Origin: Streptomyces lincolnensis
GTDB taxonomy: Bacteria > Actinomycetota > Actinomycetes > Streptomycetales > Streptomycetaceae
Assembly: GCF_021173675.1 (NCBI RefSeq)
Contig: NZ_JAIHON010000001.1
Location: 620,001-684,000 of the forward strand
Direction of reading: 5' to 3'
DNA length: 64,000 bases
Shown: positions 51,441-62,565 of the stretch, piece by piece
Layout of the letters: the number at the start of each line of letters is the position of its first letter
Position numbering within the stretch: the stretch's first letter is position 1
Notes under the pieces: model-generated
What the model saw: only the letters and a program-made list of their open reading frames with translations
Databases searched by the model: none
What the model was told of the DNA's origin: nothing
Made by a program: the position numbers and the translations under genes

Positions 51441-52511
51441 GTGTCCGATGCCCGCCGTACCGACGCGGTACTCCTTCTGGTCGCGCTCGTCTGGGGTTCC
51501 AGCTATCTGTCCGCCCAGACCGCCGTCGCCGCCCTCCCCGTCCTGCTGGTCCTCCTGGTGCGCTACGCCCTCTCCGCGCTCGCCTGTCTCGGCCTTCTCT
51601 CGGCCGGTGCCGGGGCCCGGTCCGGCCCGCGCCGGTGGACCCGCGACGAGCTGAAGGCCGGTGTGCCGCTCGGTGTCACCCAGGCCGCCGTCCTGGTCGT
51701 GGAGACCTACGGTGTCGCCCACACCACGGCCGCCAACGCGGGCCTGATCATCAGCCTGACCATCGTCCTCACCCCCTTCCTCGACCGCAGCGGCCACCCC
51801 GGCGGGCTGCCTCCCGCCTTCTACGCCGCCGCCGGCGTCTGCGTCCTCGCCGTCGGGCTCCTGATGTCCGGCAACGGCTTCCACGCGCCCCGCCTCGGCG
51901 ACCTGCTGATGCTCGGCGCGGCGGTCGTCCGTGCGGGCCATGTGGCGCTGGTCGGCCGCCTCACCACCGGCCGGGCGATCCGGCCCCTGCACCTCACCAC
52001 CGTGCAGACCCTCGTCGGCACGGCCCTGTTCCTGGCGCCGGCGGCACGCGACCTGCCGGACCTCGCCCGCGCCGAGGCGGCCACCTGGACCCAGCTCCTC
52101 TATCTCGCCCTGTTCTGCAGCGTGTTCGCCTTCCTCGCCCAGACCTGGGCGGTGCAGCGCACCTCGGCCAGCCGCGCCAGCCTGCTGCTGGGCACCGAGC
52201 CCGTCTGGGCCGCCGCGGTGGGCATCGCCCTGGCCGGCGAGCACTTCACGGCGGTGACCGGCCTGGGCGCGGTGCTGATGGTCGCCGGCACGTACTGGGG
52301 GCAGGCCGTGGAACGCTCCCACCGCGCCACCGCCTCGAAGCGGACCGAAGCCCACCCCGCCGAGACCGAAGAGGAACCCCGATGCCCGACCATGACACCA
52401 CCGACGCCCCCGACGCCCCCGACGCCCCCGACGCCCCCGACGCCCACACCGACCACGAAAGCCACGAAAGCCACGAAAGCCACAGCACCCACAACACCTA
52501 CGACCGTCTGA
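51441..52511 (+). CDS. EamA/DMT family transporter with low-complexity tail
   Basis: A 356-residue protein from the GTG at 51441 (VSDARRTDAV); an in-frame GTG at 51426 would add five residues. It has ten helices as two EamA repeats, with LLLVALVWGSSYLSAQTAV, HTTAANAGLIISLTIVLTPFLDR, TSASRASLLLGTEPVWAAAVG and TGLGAVLMVAGTYWGQ. The last 60 residues are a Thr-Pro/Lys-Ala-Thr tail absent from typical members, encoded by two tandem repeats that at the same time encode the N-terminus of the next protein in another frame. It probably exports a small metabolite under the divergent LysR regulator. Confidence 0.88.
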   Translation: MSDARRTDAVLLLVALVWGSSYLSAQTAVAALPVLLVLLVRYALSALACLGLLSAGAGARSGPRRWTRDELKAGVPLGVTQAAVLVVETYGVAHTTAANAGLIISLTIVLTPFLDRSGHPGGLPPAFYAAAGVCVLAVGLLMSGNGFHAPRLGDLLMLGAAVVRAGHVALVGRLTTGRAIRPLHLTTVQTLVGTALFLAPAARDLPDLARAEAATWTQLLYLALFCSVFAFLAQTWAVQRTSASRASLLLGTEPVWAAAVGIALAGEHFTAVTGLGAVLMVAGTYWGQAVERSHRATASKRTEAHPAETEEEPRCPTMTPPTPPTPPTPPTPPTPTPTTKATKATKATAPTTPTTV

Positions 52512-52978
52512 TCTCCCTGCTCGACACCTCCTCCGTCGGCTACAAGCTCATCGACCACGAGCCCGAAGGCACCACCGAGGCCGTCAGCGCGCTGCGCGGC
52601 CACCCCACGTCCGAGGCCGCGAAGTGCATCGTGCTGCGCGTCAAGGTGGACCGGCGCACCACCCGGCACGTGCTCGCGGTGGTCCCCGGGGACCGGCGCG
52701 TGGACCTGGACGCCGTGCGCGCGCTGTTCGCGGCCCGGTATGTCGGGTTCAGCGACGCGGAGACGGCCGAGCGGCTGGCCCGCGCGATCCCCGGCACGGT
52801 GCTGCCGTTCAGCTTCGATCCGGGCCTCGAACTCGTCGCCGATCCGGAGGTGGTGAGCCGCCCGCGGCTGTACTTCAACGCCGCCCGGCTGGACCGGTCG
52901 CTGTGCCTGTCCGGTGCGGACTACGCGCGGGTCGCGCGGCCCCGGGTGGAGCCCATCGCCGGCCCGGCGGCGGAGTGA
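52382..52978 (+). CDS. YbaK/EbsC-type aminoacyl-tRNA deacylase
   Basis: A 198-residue protein. Residues 1-40 are low-complexity (DAP repeats, then HES repeats); residues 45-195 are a YbaK/prolyl-tRNA-synthetase-associated domain with the opening VGYKLIDHEPEGTTEAVSALRGHPTSEAAKCIVLRV, in which the Lys of AAKCIVL is the conserved residue, and ending PRLYFNAARLDRSLCLSGADY. Family members hydrolyse mischarged tRNA. The ATG lies inside the transporter gene, with 130 bp encoded in two frames; an ATG nearer the domain is not available, so the repeat region is probably translated. Confidence 0.88.
   Translation: MPDHDTTDAPDAPDAPDAPDAHTDHESHESHESHSTHNTYDRLISLLDTSSVGYKLIDHEPEGTTEAVSALRGHPTSEAAKCIVLRVKVDRRTTRHVLAVVPGDRRVDLDAVRALFAARYVGFSDAETAERLARAIPGTVLPFSFDPGLELVADPEVVSRPRLYFNAARLDRSLCLSGADYARVARPRVEPIAGPAAE
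52403..52480 (+). repeat. Two 9-bp tandem repeats in a dual-coding overlap
   Basis: GACGCCCCC occurs four times in perfect copies with a partial fifth (52403-52446), then CACGAAAGC three times (52454-52480). In one frame they encode the (TPP) and (KAT) tail of the EamA protein; in another they encode the (DAP) and (HES) N-terminus of the deacylase. Units are multiples of three, so both frames survive copy-number change. Confidence 0.92.
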
Positions 52979-52985
52979 ACCCCGC

Positions 52986-53708
52986 TCACACCGTCTCGTC
53001 GGCGAGCTCGCGCAGCGGCCACATGCCGTCCACCACCGCCGCCGCGTCGCCCTTGCGGCGCAGGAAGCTCTGGAAGTCCGCCGCCCACTCGGCGTACCAC
53101 TCGATCTGACGGCGGTGCAGTTCCGCCGGGCCGAGGGCCGCGACCTTGGGGTGGCGGGCGGCTATCGCGCAGGCCAGCCGGGCCGCGGCGAGGGCGTCGG
53201 CCGAGGCGTCGTGGGCGGCGCCGAGCACGATGCCGTACTCCTCGCAGACCGCTTCGAGGTTGCGCTTGCCCCGGCGATAGCGGTCGACCCAGCGGTCGAT
53301 GGTGTACGGGTCGACGACCGGGGCGGGGTCGAGTCCGCCCAGGCGGTCGCGCAGGGACGGCAGGCCGTGGCGGCGCAGTTCGGCGGAGAGCAGGGTCAGG
53401 TCGAAGGCGGCGTTGTAGGCGACGACCGGCACGCCCGTCTTCCAGTACGTCGTCAGGACGTCCGCGATGGCGTCCGCCACCTGGTCGGCGGGGCGGCCCT
53501 CGGCGCTCGCGCGTTCGTTGCTGATGCCGTGCACCGCGACCGCGTCCGCCGGGATCTCCACGCCCGGATCGGCCAGCCACTCCCGGCGGCCCATGGGCTG
53601 TCCGGCCCTGACCTCGATCACGGCACCCGTGACGATGCGCGCCTCGCGCGGATCGGTCCCGGTCGTCTCCAGGTCGAAGCCGATCAGCAGCTCCCGGTGC
53701 CAGCCCAT
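52986..53708 (-). CDS. DnaQ-like 3'-5' exonuclease
   Basis: A 240-residue DEDDh exonuclease. Exo I is LLIGFDLETTGTDPREARIV (D-x-E), the HGIS segment follows, Exo II is VVAYNAAFDLTLL, and Exo III is GAAHDASADALAAARL with the catalytic His. The ATG giving MGWHRELL follows AAGAAGGGGG on the minus strand. It resembles the stand-alone epsilon-like proteins of actinobacteria rather than a polymerase subunit. Role in DNA or RNA trimming is unspecified. It ends eight bases from the convergent deacylase gene. Confidence 0.92.
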   Translation of the reverse strand: MGWHRELLIGFDLETTGTDPREARIVTGAVIEVRAGQPMGRREWLADPGVEIPADAVAVHGISNERASAEGRPADQVADAIADVLTTYWKTGVPVVAYNAAFDLTLLSAELRRHGLPSLRDRLGGLDPAPVVDPYTIDRWVDRYRRGKRNLEAVCEEYGIVLGAAHDASADALAAARLACAIAARHPKVAALGPAELHRRQIEWYAEWAADFQSFLRRKGDAAAVVDGMWPLRELADETV

Positions 53709-53831
53709 GGGCGGTCCCCCTTCTTGGTGGTGCTTTCCCCCAGTGGTCTCCACCTTCCCATGAGCCACTGACAATCAGAGGACCGCATTCCGCTTGGCCG
53801 AAGCGACAGCTGCCGGAGAACGGGGGACGGT

Positions 53832-55070
53832 TCAGGACACCGGGCGCGAATCCGCCCAAGCCAGCTCGAACTCCTCGCGGTACGTCGGGAAGAGACCGGT
53901 CTCGTCGACTTCGCCCGGCTTGACCAGCTTGCTCCCGCCGCGCAGGACCAGGACCGGTGCCTCCATCCCCCGTGAGCGCCGCAGATACGACTGGACCACG
54001 GCGATGCCGTCCGAGCCGTCGCCGTCGACGAGGTAGGCGGTGAAGCGGGGTGTCTCGTCGTAGACCTGGATCTCGAAGGCGCCGGGGTCGCGCAGTTTCG
54101 AGCGCACCCGGCGCATGTGGAGGATGTTCATCTCGACGGAGCGGCTCAACTCACCGCGCTTCAGGCCGAGTTCGCGCTCCCGTCGCTTGACGGCACTGGA
54201 GGCGGGGTTGAGGAAGAGCAGCCGTACCCGGCAGCCGGACTCGGCGAGGCGGACCAGGCGGCGGCCGGAGAAGTTCTGCACGAGCAGGTTGAGGCCGATG
54301 CCGGCCGCGTCGAGGCGGCGGGCGCTGCCGAAGATGTCCTCGGCGGGGAACTGTCTGAGCAACCGCACCCGGTCGGAGTGCACGGCGACGACGTCCGCGT
54401 ACCGGTCGCCGACGAGGTCCTCGACCGCGTCGACGGGCAGCCGGCGCGCCGAGGGCACGTCGCCGCCCGTGCCGAGCGTCTCCAGCAGCCGCGCCGAGGC
54501 CCGCTCGGCCTGGCCCAGGACGGCTTCGGACAGAGCGCGGTTGCGCGAGACGACGTTCCGGGTCACCTCCAGCTCGTCCAGGGCGAGTTCGAGGTCCCGG
54601 CGGTCGTCGAAGTAGGGCTCGAAGCAGGGCCAGTGCTGCACCATCAGCTCGCGCAGCTGGGGCAGGGTGAGGAAGCTGAGGACGTTGTCGTCGGCCGGGT
54701 CGAGCAAGTAGCCCTTGCGGCGGCTGACTTCGCGTACGGCGACGGCACGCTGGACCCACTCCTGGCCGGCGGGTCCGGCGGCGGCGACCACCCAGTCGTC
54801 GCCGTGGACGGGTTCGTAGATGGGGCGCAGCACCGCGGCCACGACGGCCCGCAGCCGCTGTTCGACGAGGTTCAGCCAGATGTAGGCCCGGCCGGCCCGC
54901 TGGGCACGGGTGCGCACCTCGCGCCAGGCGTCGGCGTCCCAGTCCAGCTCCGGCCCGATGGCCCCCGCGTCCATCGGCCGGGCCAGGGACACCGTGCCGG
55001 GCGGGACGTCTGCGGAGTTCCCCTCGTGACCCTCGTCACCAGGGGGCAACTCCAGCCCTCCCGAGCCCAC
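53832..55070 (-). CDS. SAV2148-type HEPN domain protein
   Basis: A 412-residue protein that I recognise as the Streptomyces SAV2148 family, which carries a HEPN domain. Conserved stretches include WREVRTRAQRAGRAYIWLNL, AGPAGQEWVQRAVAVREVSRRKG, LTLPQLRELMVQHWPCFEPYFDDRRD and NVVSRNRALSEAVLGQAERA (the R-N-x-x-x-x near its start is HEPN-like). The C-terminal part (RLLFLNPASSAVKRRERELG) is of unknown role. I place the start at the GTG giving VGSGGLELPPGD, with GGAAGG upstream; ATGs at 55100 and 55169 are in frame. Many HEPN proteins are RNases; function here is inferred. Confidence 0.85.
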   Translation of the reverse strand: MGSGGLELPPGDEGHEGNSADVPPGTVSLARPMDAGAIGPELDWDADAWREVRTRAQRAGRAYIWLNLVEQRLRAVVAAVLRPIYEPVHGDDWVVAAAGPAGQEWVQRAVAVREVSRRKGYLLDPADDNVLSFLTLPQLRELMVQHWPCFEPYFDDRRDLELALDELEVTRNVVSRNRALSEAVLGQAERASARLLETLGTGGDVPSARRLPVDAVEDLVGDRYADVVAVHSDRVRLLRQFPAEDIFGSARRLDAAGIGLNLLVQNFSGRRLVRLAESGCRVRLLFLNPASSAVKRRERELGLKRGELSRSVEMNILHMRRVRSKLRDPGAFEIQVYDETPRFTAYLVDGDGSDGIAVVQSYLRRSRGMEAPVLVLRGGSKLVKPGEVDETGLFPTYREEFELAWADSRPVS

Positions 55071-55172
55071 CCGCGCACCGCCTTCCGCTCCCCCGAGCAT
55101 CCCCGTCCCAACGATCAAGGAAGGGTACTCCGGGAGCGGTCGGCGGTGCAGCCGGATGGACAGGGTCAATTC

Positions 55173-56495
55173 TCAACCCCGGTCCTCCCAGTGGCCGTTC
55201 TGCCAGGCGAGGTCGGCGGGAGTGAGCGGATTCATAGCGGTGACGTCGCGCGGGACGACGGAGAAGCCCTGCCAGTGGACCGGCATGGGCTGCTGGTCCT
55301 CGTCCCGGGCGATGTGGTGGAACCCGATGTTCATCCAGGCCACCGGGTGCGTGAGGTCCTGTCCGTCGACCCACTTGTCGACGGACTTGCCCGCTCCGGC
55401 GCCGCAGGCACCGGGGTTGTGGGTGGCGAACAGCTCGCACCGGTTGTACTGGGTGAAGTAGAGGTCGTGCTTGGTGTAGCTGCGGCCCGGGTACTTGGTG
55501 GAGGCGCCGGGGACGATCTCGTAGGAGCGCGCGTGCCCGTCCTTGTTCCTGCCGATCGCGCTGACCACCCGCCACCAGCGGTACGGCTTGGCGTCACCGG
55601 CGAGTTCCTTGGTGACCCTGGTGCGGGTGGTCTTGGTGGTGGGGGCCTCCTGCCCGGGCGCGGCGGCGGTGACGGCCGAGTCGTACTGCTCGACGCGGTT
55701 CCTGGAGGAGCCGTCGAGGCCGAAGTCGAGCCGCCAGAAGGCGTTGTGGCTGTGGCTGGTGGCGGCGGCCTTGGGCCCCTTGCCGATGGGCCAGCCGCGT
55801 CCGTCGCCGGCGTCGTAGTCGTCCCAGGAGAGGCTGCCGGTCGCGCCGACGTTCATGTGGAGGGTGCCGTCGTCCTGGAAGCGCCACTCGGTGATGTACT
55901 CGTACCAGCCGACCTGGTTGACGGTGTAGACGAGCAGGTCCTTGCCCTGGGCCTGGTGGACCTTGCTCTCGGGGTCGGTCTGCATGCGGTAGGCGTGGCC
56001 GCGGGAGCGGGTGGTGGAGCACAGGCCGGTGACGTCGGAACTGGTCTCGCTCCAGGGGTCCATGACCTTGACGCTCCTGATGGTGCCGCCGGGGCACTCG
56101 GCGGGCGCCAGCGGCATCAGGCCCTGGGCGAAGCCCTCGCCGGTCAGGTCGTCGTACTCGTGCTGTCCGTCGTCGTAGGGGACGTGGATCTGGCCGAGGC
56201 GGGCGCTGTTGAGGACCTTGATGGGCCGGGTCTCGCCCTTGGGCTGGTAGGAGATGTTCTCCAGGACGAGTCCGGCCTTGTTGTCGTAGCGCCAGCACAT
56301 CCGCCAGGTGGTGCCCCCGGCGAGCTTCTGCTCGATGCGGTAGGCGGTGCTGCACTCGGCGGCGGCCGCCGCGGGTGCGGCCTTGGGCTCGGCGGCGGCC
56401 GGGGCGGTGCCGGTGGTCAGTCCGGCGGCGAGCCCGGCCACGGTGAGGCCCACGGCCGTCCGCCTGCGGGCAGGGCTGAGTCTGTTCACACGCAT
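55173..56495 (-). CDS. Copper amine oxidase catalytic subunit
   Basis: A 440-residue secreted protein: signal peptide (RRRTAVGLTVAGLAAGL, Tat-like) and the catalytic domain of copper amine oxidases. The copper ligands are H248 and H250 (ATSHSHNAFWRLDFGLDG) and H393 or H394 (NIGFHHIARDED, then PMPVHW). The base Asp fits D115/D116. The topaquinone Tyr is Y198 in VNQVGWYEYITEWRF, where the consensus Asn-Tyr-Asp/Glu is Trp-Tyr-Glu. The N2/N3 domains normally fused upstream are absent; the neighbouring gene supplies an N3-like protein. It oxidises a primary amine to aldehyde with H2O2. Confidence 0.92.
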   Translation of the reverse strand: MRVNRLSPARRRTAVGLTVAGLAAGLTTGTAPAAAEPKAAPAAAAAECSTAYRIEQKLAGGTTWRMCWRYDNKAGLVLENISYQPKGETRPIKVLNSARLGQIHVPYDDGQHEYDDLTGEGFAQGLMPLAPAECPGGTIRSVKVMDPWSETSSDVTGLCSTTRSRGHAYRMQTDPESKVHQAQGKDLLVYTVNQVGWYEYITEWRFQDDGTLHMNVGATGSLSWDDYDAGDGRGWPIGKGPKAAATSHSHNAFWRLDFGLDGSSRNRVEQYDSAVTAAAPGQEAPTTKTTRTRVTKELAGDAKPYRWWRVVSAIGRNKDGHARSYEIVPGASTKYPGRSYTKHDLYFTQYNRCELFATHNPGACGAGAGKSVDKWVDGQDLTHPVAWMNIGFHHIARDEDQQPMPVHWQGFSVVPRDVTAMNPLTPADLAWQNGHWEDRG

Positions 56496-56550
56496 GAAGG
56501 AGTGGCTCCCTTGCAGGAGGTGCGGGGTGGAAAAGTGGACGGAGCGGGTT

Positions 56551-57381
56551 TCAGCGACCCAGGTCGACGACCTTGCGGGCGCTCAGGTCGACCACCAGGG
56601 ACCGGGCGTCGATCCAGGGGCCCTTGTCGACCTTCACGAAGAGCCGCACGCACCGGTGCTCGCCGCAGCTGTCGAGCGCGGCCGGCTGCGCGCCGGCACT
56701 GGCCCGGTAGATCCCGCCGCTGAGCCGGAGCTGGTCGGTGGAGGTGAGGTCCTTGCCGGTGGCGTCCTTGTAGTCCGCCTTGAGGCCCGCGCCGAGCGGG
56801 TCGGCCAGCAGGAGGTTCGCCGCCTCGATGTTCTCGGCCCGGCTCGGCGGCGGCTGCACGCCGCGCTGGGTGTCGGTCCGTACGACCTTGCCGCTGTCGA
56901 GATCGACGGTCCTGGTGACGAGGGTGTCGTCCCGGTAGTCGTAGAACGTGACGTCGGCGCGCCGGGGCGGGTTCGCGGCGTCGACCTCGTCGGCCTCGGG
57001 CTCGGCGAGATCCACGGTGAGGCGCTGGGGGCCGCGGTCGCCCTCGACGTCCTGACTGGTGGTGAACAGCTGCTGGTTCACGGCGAGCTTCTCGACCCGG
57101 GTGATCTCGTCGTCGGTCAGCGGGTCGCGTCCCCGGCCCTTCTCGCCCTCGGCCGGGGCCTGGGCGACGACACCGGGTTCGACGGCCGCGCCCGCCCCCT
57201 GTCCCTGCTCCCGGCCCTGTCCCGCCCCCTGCACGGCCCCGGTGCCGGCGCTGGTGCTCCCCGTGTCGTCGGCCCCCGCCGTGCCCGGCAGGGTGATCCC
57301 GATCATCACGGCGGTCCCGGCCACCGCTATGGCGGTCCCGGCCACCACCTTGCCCAGATGACGGTGCACTAGTTCGCGCAC
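56551..57381 (-). CDS. Tyramine oxidase subunit B-like accessory protein
   Basis: A 276-residue exported protein with a signal or anchor helix (VVAGTAIAVAGTAVMIGIT), a Gly/Gln-rich linker and a folded part resembling the small N-terminal domains of copper amine oxidases: VTFYDYRDDTLVTRTVDLDSGKVV and RAENIEAANLLLADPLGAGLKADY. The catalytic subunit follows 55 bp downstream on the same strand, so the pair looks like a two-subunit amine oxidase. A disulfide (LDSCGEHRCVRLF) is likely. Assembly with the catalytic subunit is inferred from family and position. Confidence 0.88.
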   Translation of the reverse strand: MRELVHRHLGKVVAGTAIAVAGTAVMIGITLPGTAGADDTGSTSAGTGAVQGAGQGREQGQGAGAAVEPGVVAQAPAEGEKGRGRDPLTDDEITRVEKLAVNQQLFTTSQDVEGDRGPQRLTVDLAEPEADEVDAANPPRRADVTFYDYRDDTLVTRTVDLDSGKVVRTDTQRGVQPPPSRAENIEAANLLLADPLGAGLKADYKDATGKDLTSTDQLRLSGGIYRASAGAQPAALDSCGEHRCVRLFVKVDKGPWIDARSLVVDLSARKVVDLGR

Positions 57382-57577
57382 ATCTTCCCCCTACTCCCCC
57401 TGCATCCCCGGGAGTACGTGTCTGCCCCACTGATTCGGCACACGCGTCTCAAGTGATCGGCGTATGCACTGGTCGCCCGGTAAGAGGGACGTAAGTCATA
57501 GGTGGTTCCCTCACTTTCGGGGACACTCGGGGCCAAGGCGCCACCCGCGGCGCCGGACACCTGAAAGAGTCGTATCC

Positions 57578-59701
<2,124 letters not shown>

Positions 59702-59767
59702 GGCGGGCAGCGGCGGCGACGGCGTGGGGACGGTTGCGGGACGATGCCGGTTCGTCGTGACGCGGGC

Positions 59768-59899
59768 GTCGGGACGACACCGTCCCGACGTACCGCCGAC
59801 GTCGGGACGGCACCGGCCCGTCGTGACGGTCGTGTCGGGACGGCACCGGCCCGTCGTACCGAAGGCGTCGGGACGGCACCGGCCCGTCCCGACGCCGGC
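59768..59899. repeat. 33-bp tandem repeat array between glgX and treY
   Basis: Four head-to-tail copies start GTCGGGAC at 59768, 59801, 59834 and 59867; a degenerate fifth can be traced before them from about 59735. The first and last copies form stems: GTCGGGACG-ACAC-CGTCCCGAC, and GTCGGGACGG-CACCGGC-CCGTCCCGAC. Both strands are open in one frame across it (SGRHRP-type repeats), but a coding role is unlikely. Confidence 0.9.
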
Positions 59900-59957
59900 T
59901 GCGGCACATGGCCGTCGCGATGACACGAAAGGCGGCCGGGCGGGTACGTAGGTCTGC

Positions 59958-62321
59958 ATGACACCTGAGCGACACGACCCGACGGTGCCGACGGCCACCT
60001 ACCGGCTTCAGTTGCAGCCCGAGTTCCCGTTCGGCGCCGCCGCGGAGGTCGTGCCGTACCTGGCCTCGCTCGGCGTCTCGCACGTGCACCTGTCCCCCGT
60101 CCTGGAGGCGGTGCCGGGCTCGACGCACGGCTACGACGTCGTGGACCACGCGCGCGTGCGCGAGGAGCTGGGCGGTGAGGAGGGGCTGCGGGCGTTGTCG
60201 CGCACCGCGCGGGAGCACGGGCTCGGCGTGGTGCTGGACATCGTGCCGAACCACATGGCCATGGCCCCGCGCCACAACCACGCCCTGTGGGAGGTCCTGC
60301 GGGAGGGCCCCACGTCGCCCTACGCGCGCTGGTTCGACATCGACTGGGAGGCACAGGGCGGCCAGCTGCTGCTGCCGGTGCTCGGCGGACCGCTCGGCGC
60401 GGAGATCGAGCACCTGGAGGTCGACGGGACTCTCCTGCGCTACTACGACCATGTCTTCCCGTTGCGCGAGGGCACCGAGAAGCTGCCGCTGCCGCAGCTG
60501 CTGGACGCGCAGTGGTACCGCCCGGTGTGGTGGCGACTGGCCCGTACGGAGCTCAACTACCGGCGTTTCTTCAGCATCTCGGAGCTCATCGGGGTGCGCG
60601 TGGAGGACCCGGAGGTGTTCGAGGCGACCCACGCGATGATCCTGCGGCTGCTGCACGAGGGCGTGGTCGACGGGCTGCGCGTCGACCACCCCGACGGGCT
60701 GGCCGACCCGGACGCCTACCTGCGGCGGCTGCACGAGGCGACCGGCGGCCGCTGGACGGTCGTGGAGAAGATCCTCGCCGACGGGGAGCGGCTGCCGGCG
60801 TCCTGGCCGGTGGCCGGCACCACCGGCTACGACGCCCTGCGGCACGTGGACGGCCTCTTCACGGACCCGGCCGGCTTCGGCGAACTCCTGGGACAGTACC
60901 GGCGGTTCGCGGCCCCGCAGACGGACCGGGGCGGCGACTGGGCGGCGACGGTACGACGGGCGGCGTACAAGGTGATCACGCACGAGCTGGCCACCGAGGT
61001 GGAGCGGCTGACCCGGGTGACGAGCCGTCTGTGCGCCCTGGCCCCGGAGCCCGCGCTGCGCGACCGGGCGCCCTGGGCGCTGCGCACCGCGCTCCAGGAA
61101 CTCCTCGTCCGGCTGGAGGTGTACCGGCCGTACGCCTCCGGTGACGCGGCACGGGTCGTCACCGCGGAGGCGGCGGCCGAGGCGAGGTCGGCGTTCGTGG
61201 TGCCGGAGGAGGCGGGCGCGGTCGACGTCGTCCGCGACCTGGTGCTCGGACGGTACGGCGACGGGCCCGACCACGTGGAGTTCCGGACGCGGTTCGCGCA
61301 GACGGCGTCGGCGTTGCGCGCCAAGTCCGTGGAGGACACCGCGTTCTACCGTCATGTGCCGCTGCTGTCGGCCACCGAGGTGGGCGGGAACCCGGGCGGC
61401 CCCGCGGTGTCGGTGGCGGACTTCCACGCGTACTGCGCGCGCGTGCAGCGCGACTGGCCGCTGTCCGGGACCGTCGTGTCGACGCACGACACCAAGCGCA
61501 GTGCCGACGTGCGGGCGGCCCTCGCGGTACTCACCGAGTGCCCGGAGCGCTGGGCGGACGCGCTGGCCGAGGTGACGCGCACCGGCGACGGGGTGCCGGA
61601 CGCGCAACTGGCGTGGGCGGCCTGGCAGACGGTGTTCGGGCTCGGCCCGGCGTCCGCGGACCGCGTCCGGGGGGCGCTGCTGAAGCACGTACGGGAGGCC
61701 GGGCTCTACACGAGCTGGACGGAGCAGGAGCCCGCCTACGAGGAGGCGGTGGCGGCGTTCGTGGCGGCGGGGCCGTGCGGGGCGCCCGGCGAGCACGTGA
61801 CCGCCCTGCGGAGCGGCCTCGAGCCGTACGTCCGCGCCAATGTGCTCGGCACCGCCCTGGTCCATCTGACGATGCCGGGCGTGCCGGACGTCTACCAGGG
61901 CACGGAGGCCGAGTACCGGGCCCTGGTGGACCCGGACAACCGGCGGCCGGTGCGGTTCCCGCCGGAGGATCCCGGTGACAAGGGCACGGTGACGCGGGCC
62001 GCGCTGCGGCTGCGCGCCCGGCGGCCCGGGGCCTTCGGTGATGCGGCGACGTACGCGCCGCTGACGGCCGAGGGTCCGGCGGCGGCCCACTGCGCGGCCT
62101 TCGCGCGCTCGGGCGAGGTCGTCACGGCCGTGACGCGGCTGTCGCTGCGGCTGGCCGAGGCGGGCGGCTGGCGTGACACCGTGCTGCCGCTGCCGCCCGG
62201 CCGGTGGGCCGACGTGCTGTTCCCGGAGCGGGAGTTCACCGGGCACGCGCGCGTGGAGGAGCTTTTCGAACGGCTGCCGGTCGCCCTGCTGGAGCGCGTG
62301 GACGGAGCGGAACCGGAGTGA
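59958..62321 (+). CDS. treY: Maltooligosyltrehalose synthase
   Basis: A 787-residue GH13 enzyme. Characteristic pieces: TATYRLQLQPEFPFGAAAEVVPYLASLGVSHVHLSPVL at the start, VLDIVPNHMAMAP, GVVDGLRVDHPDGLADPDAYL with the nucleophile Asp, WTVVEKILADGERLP with the catalytic Glu, STHDTKRSADVRAAL with the third acid, and MPGVPDVYQGTE near the end. It converts the reducing end of maltodextrins into a trehalosyl unit. Coupling with glgX upstream fits a glycogen-to-trehalose route; treZ would be expected nearby but is not within the window. Confidence 0.95.
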   Translation: MTPERHDPTVPTATYRLQLQPEFPFGAAAEVVPYLASLGVSHVHLSPVLEAVPGSTHGYDVVDHARVREELGGEEGLRALSRTAREHGLGVVLDIVPNHMAMAPRHNHALWEVLREGPTSPYARWFDIDWEAQGGQLLLPVLGGPLGAEIEHLEVDGTLLRYYDHVFPLREGTEKLPLPQLLDAQWYRPVWWRLARTELNYRRFFSISELIGVRVEDPEVFEATHAMILRLLHEGVVDGLRVDHPDGLADPDAYLRRLHEATGGRWTVVEKILADGERLPASWPVAGTTGYDALRHVDGLFTDPAGFGELLGQYRRFAAPQTDRGGDWAATVRRAAYKVITHELATEVERLTRVTSRLCALAPEPALRDRAPWALRTALQELLVRLEVYRPYASGDAARVVTAEAAAEARSAFVVPEEAGAVDVVRDLVLGRYGDGPDHVEFRTRFAQTASALRAKSVEDTAFYRHVPLLSATEVGGNPGGPAVSVADFHAYCARVQRDWPLSGTVVSTHDTKRSADVRAALAVLTECPERWADALAEVTRTGDGVPDAQLAWAAWQTVFGLGPASADRVRGALLKHVREAGLYTSWTEQEPAYEEAVAAFVAAGPCGAPGEHVTALRSGLEPYVRANVLGTALVHLTMPGVPDVYQGTEAEYRALVDPDNRRPVRFPPEDPGDKGTVTRAALRLRARRPGAFGDAATYAPLTAEGPAAAHCAAFARSGEVVTAVTRLSLRLAEAGGWRDTVLPLPPGRWADVLFPEREFTGHARVEELFERLPVALLERVDGAEPE

Positions 62322-62565
62322 ACTCCGGCGTCGGCACGGCTCACGCTCGCGCACGCTCCGGCCGTTCGTCGCGGACGGAGCGCCGGGCGTACCGGGGGCG
62401 GCCGAGGCGCCGGTGAAACGTCCGCGACCCCGCTGGCACCCACGGTCCTACCCGCTGCCGGTAAATGCATCTTGGCGCCCCCTGGAGCCTCCCCCATGGG
62501 GTCCTTGACACGTAAACCAGTCCGTGGGGTACTGCGGATTGCGAAGCCGGGCGGATGTGTCGGGG

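Noticed and set aside
54117..56723. An 868-codon plus-strand ORF opposite the HEPN and amine oxidase genes
   Set aside because: Low-complexity translation and complete overlap with two recognised minus-strand genes.
59735..59899. CRISPR array
   Set aside because: The 33-bp units are contiguous with no spacers between them, and no cas genes are present.
59724..59951. A 75-codon ORF of SGRHRP repeats
   Set aside because: Created by the 33-bp tandem repeat; no ribosome binding site and no family match.
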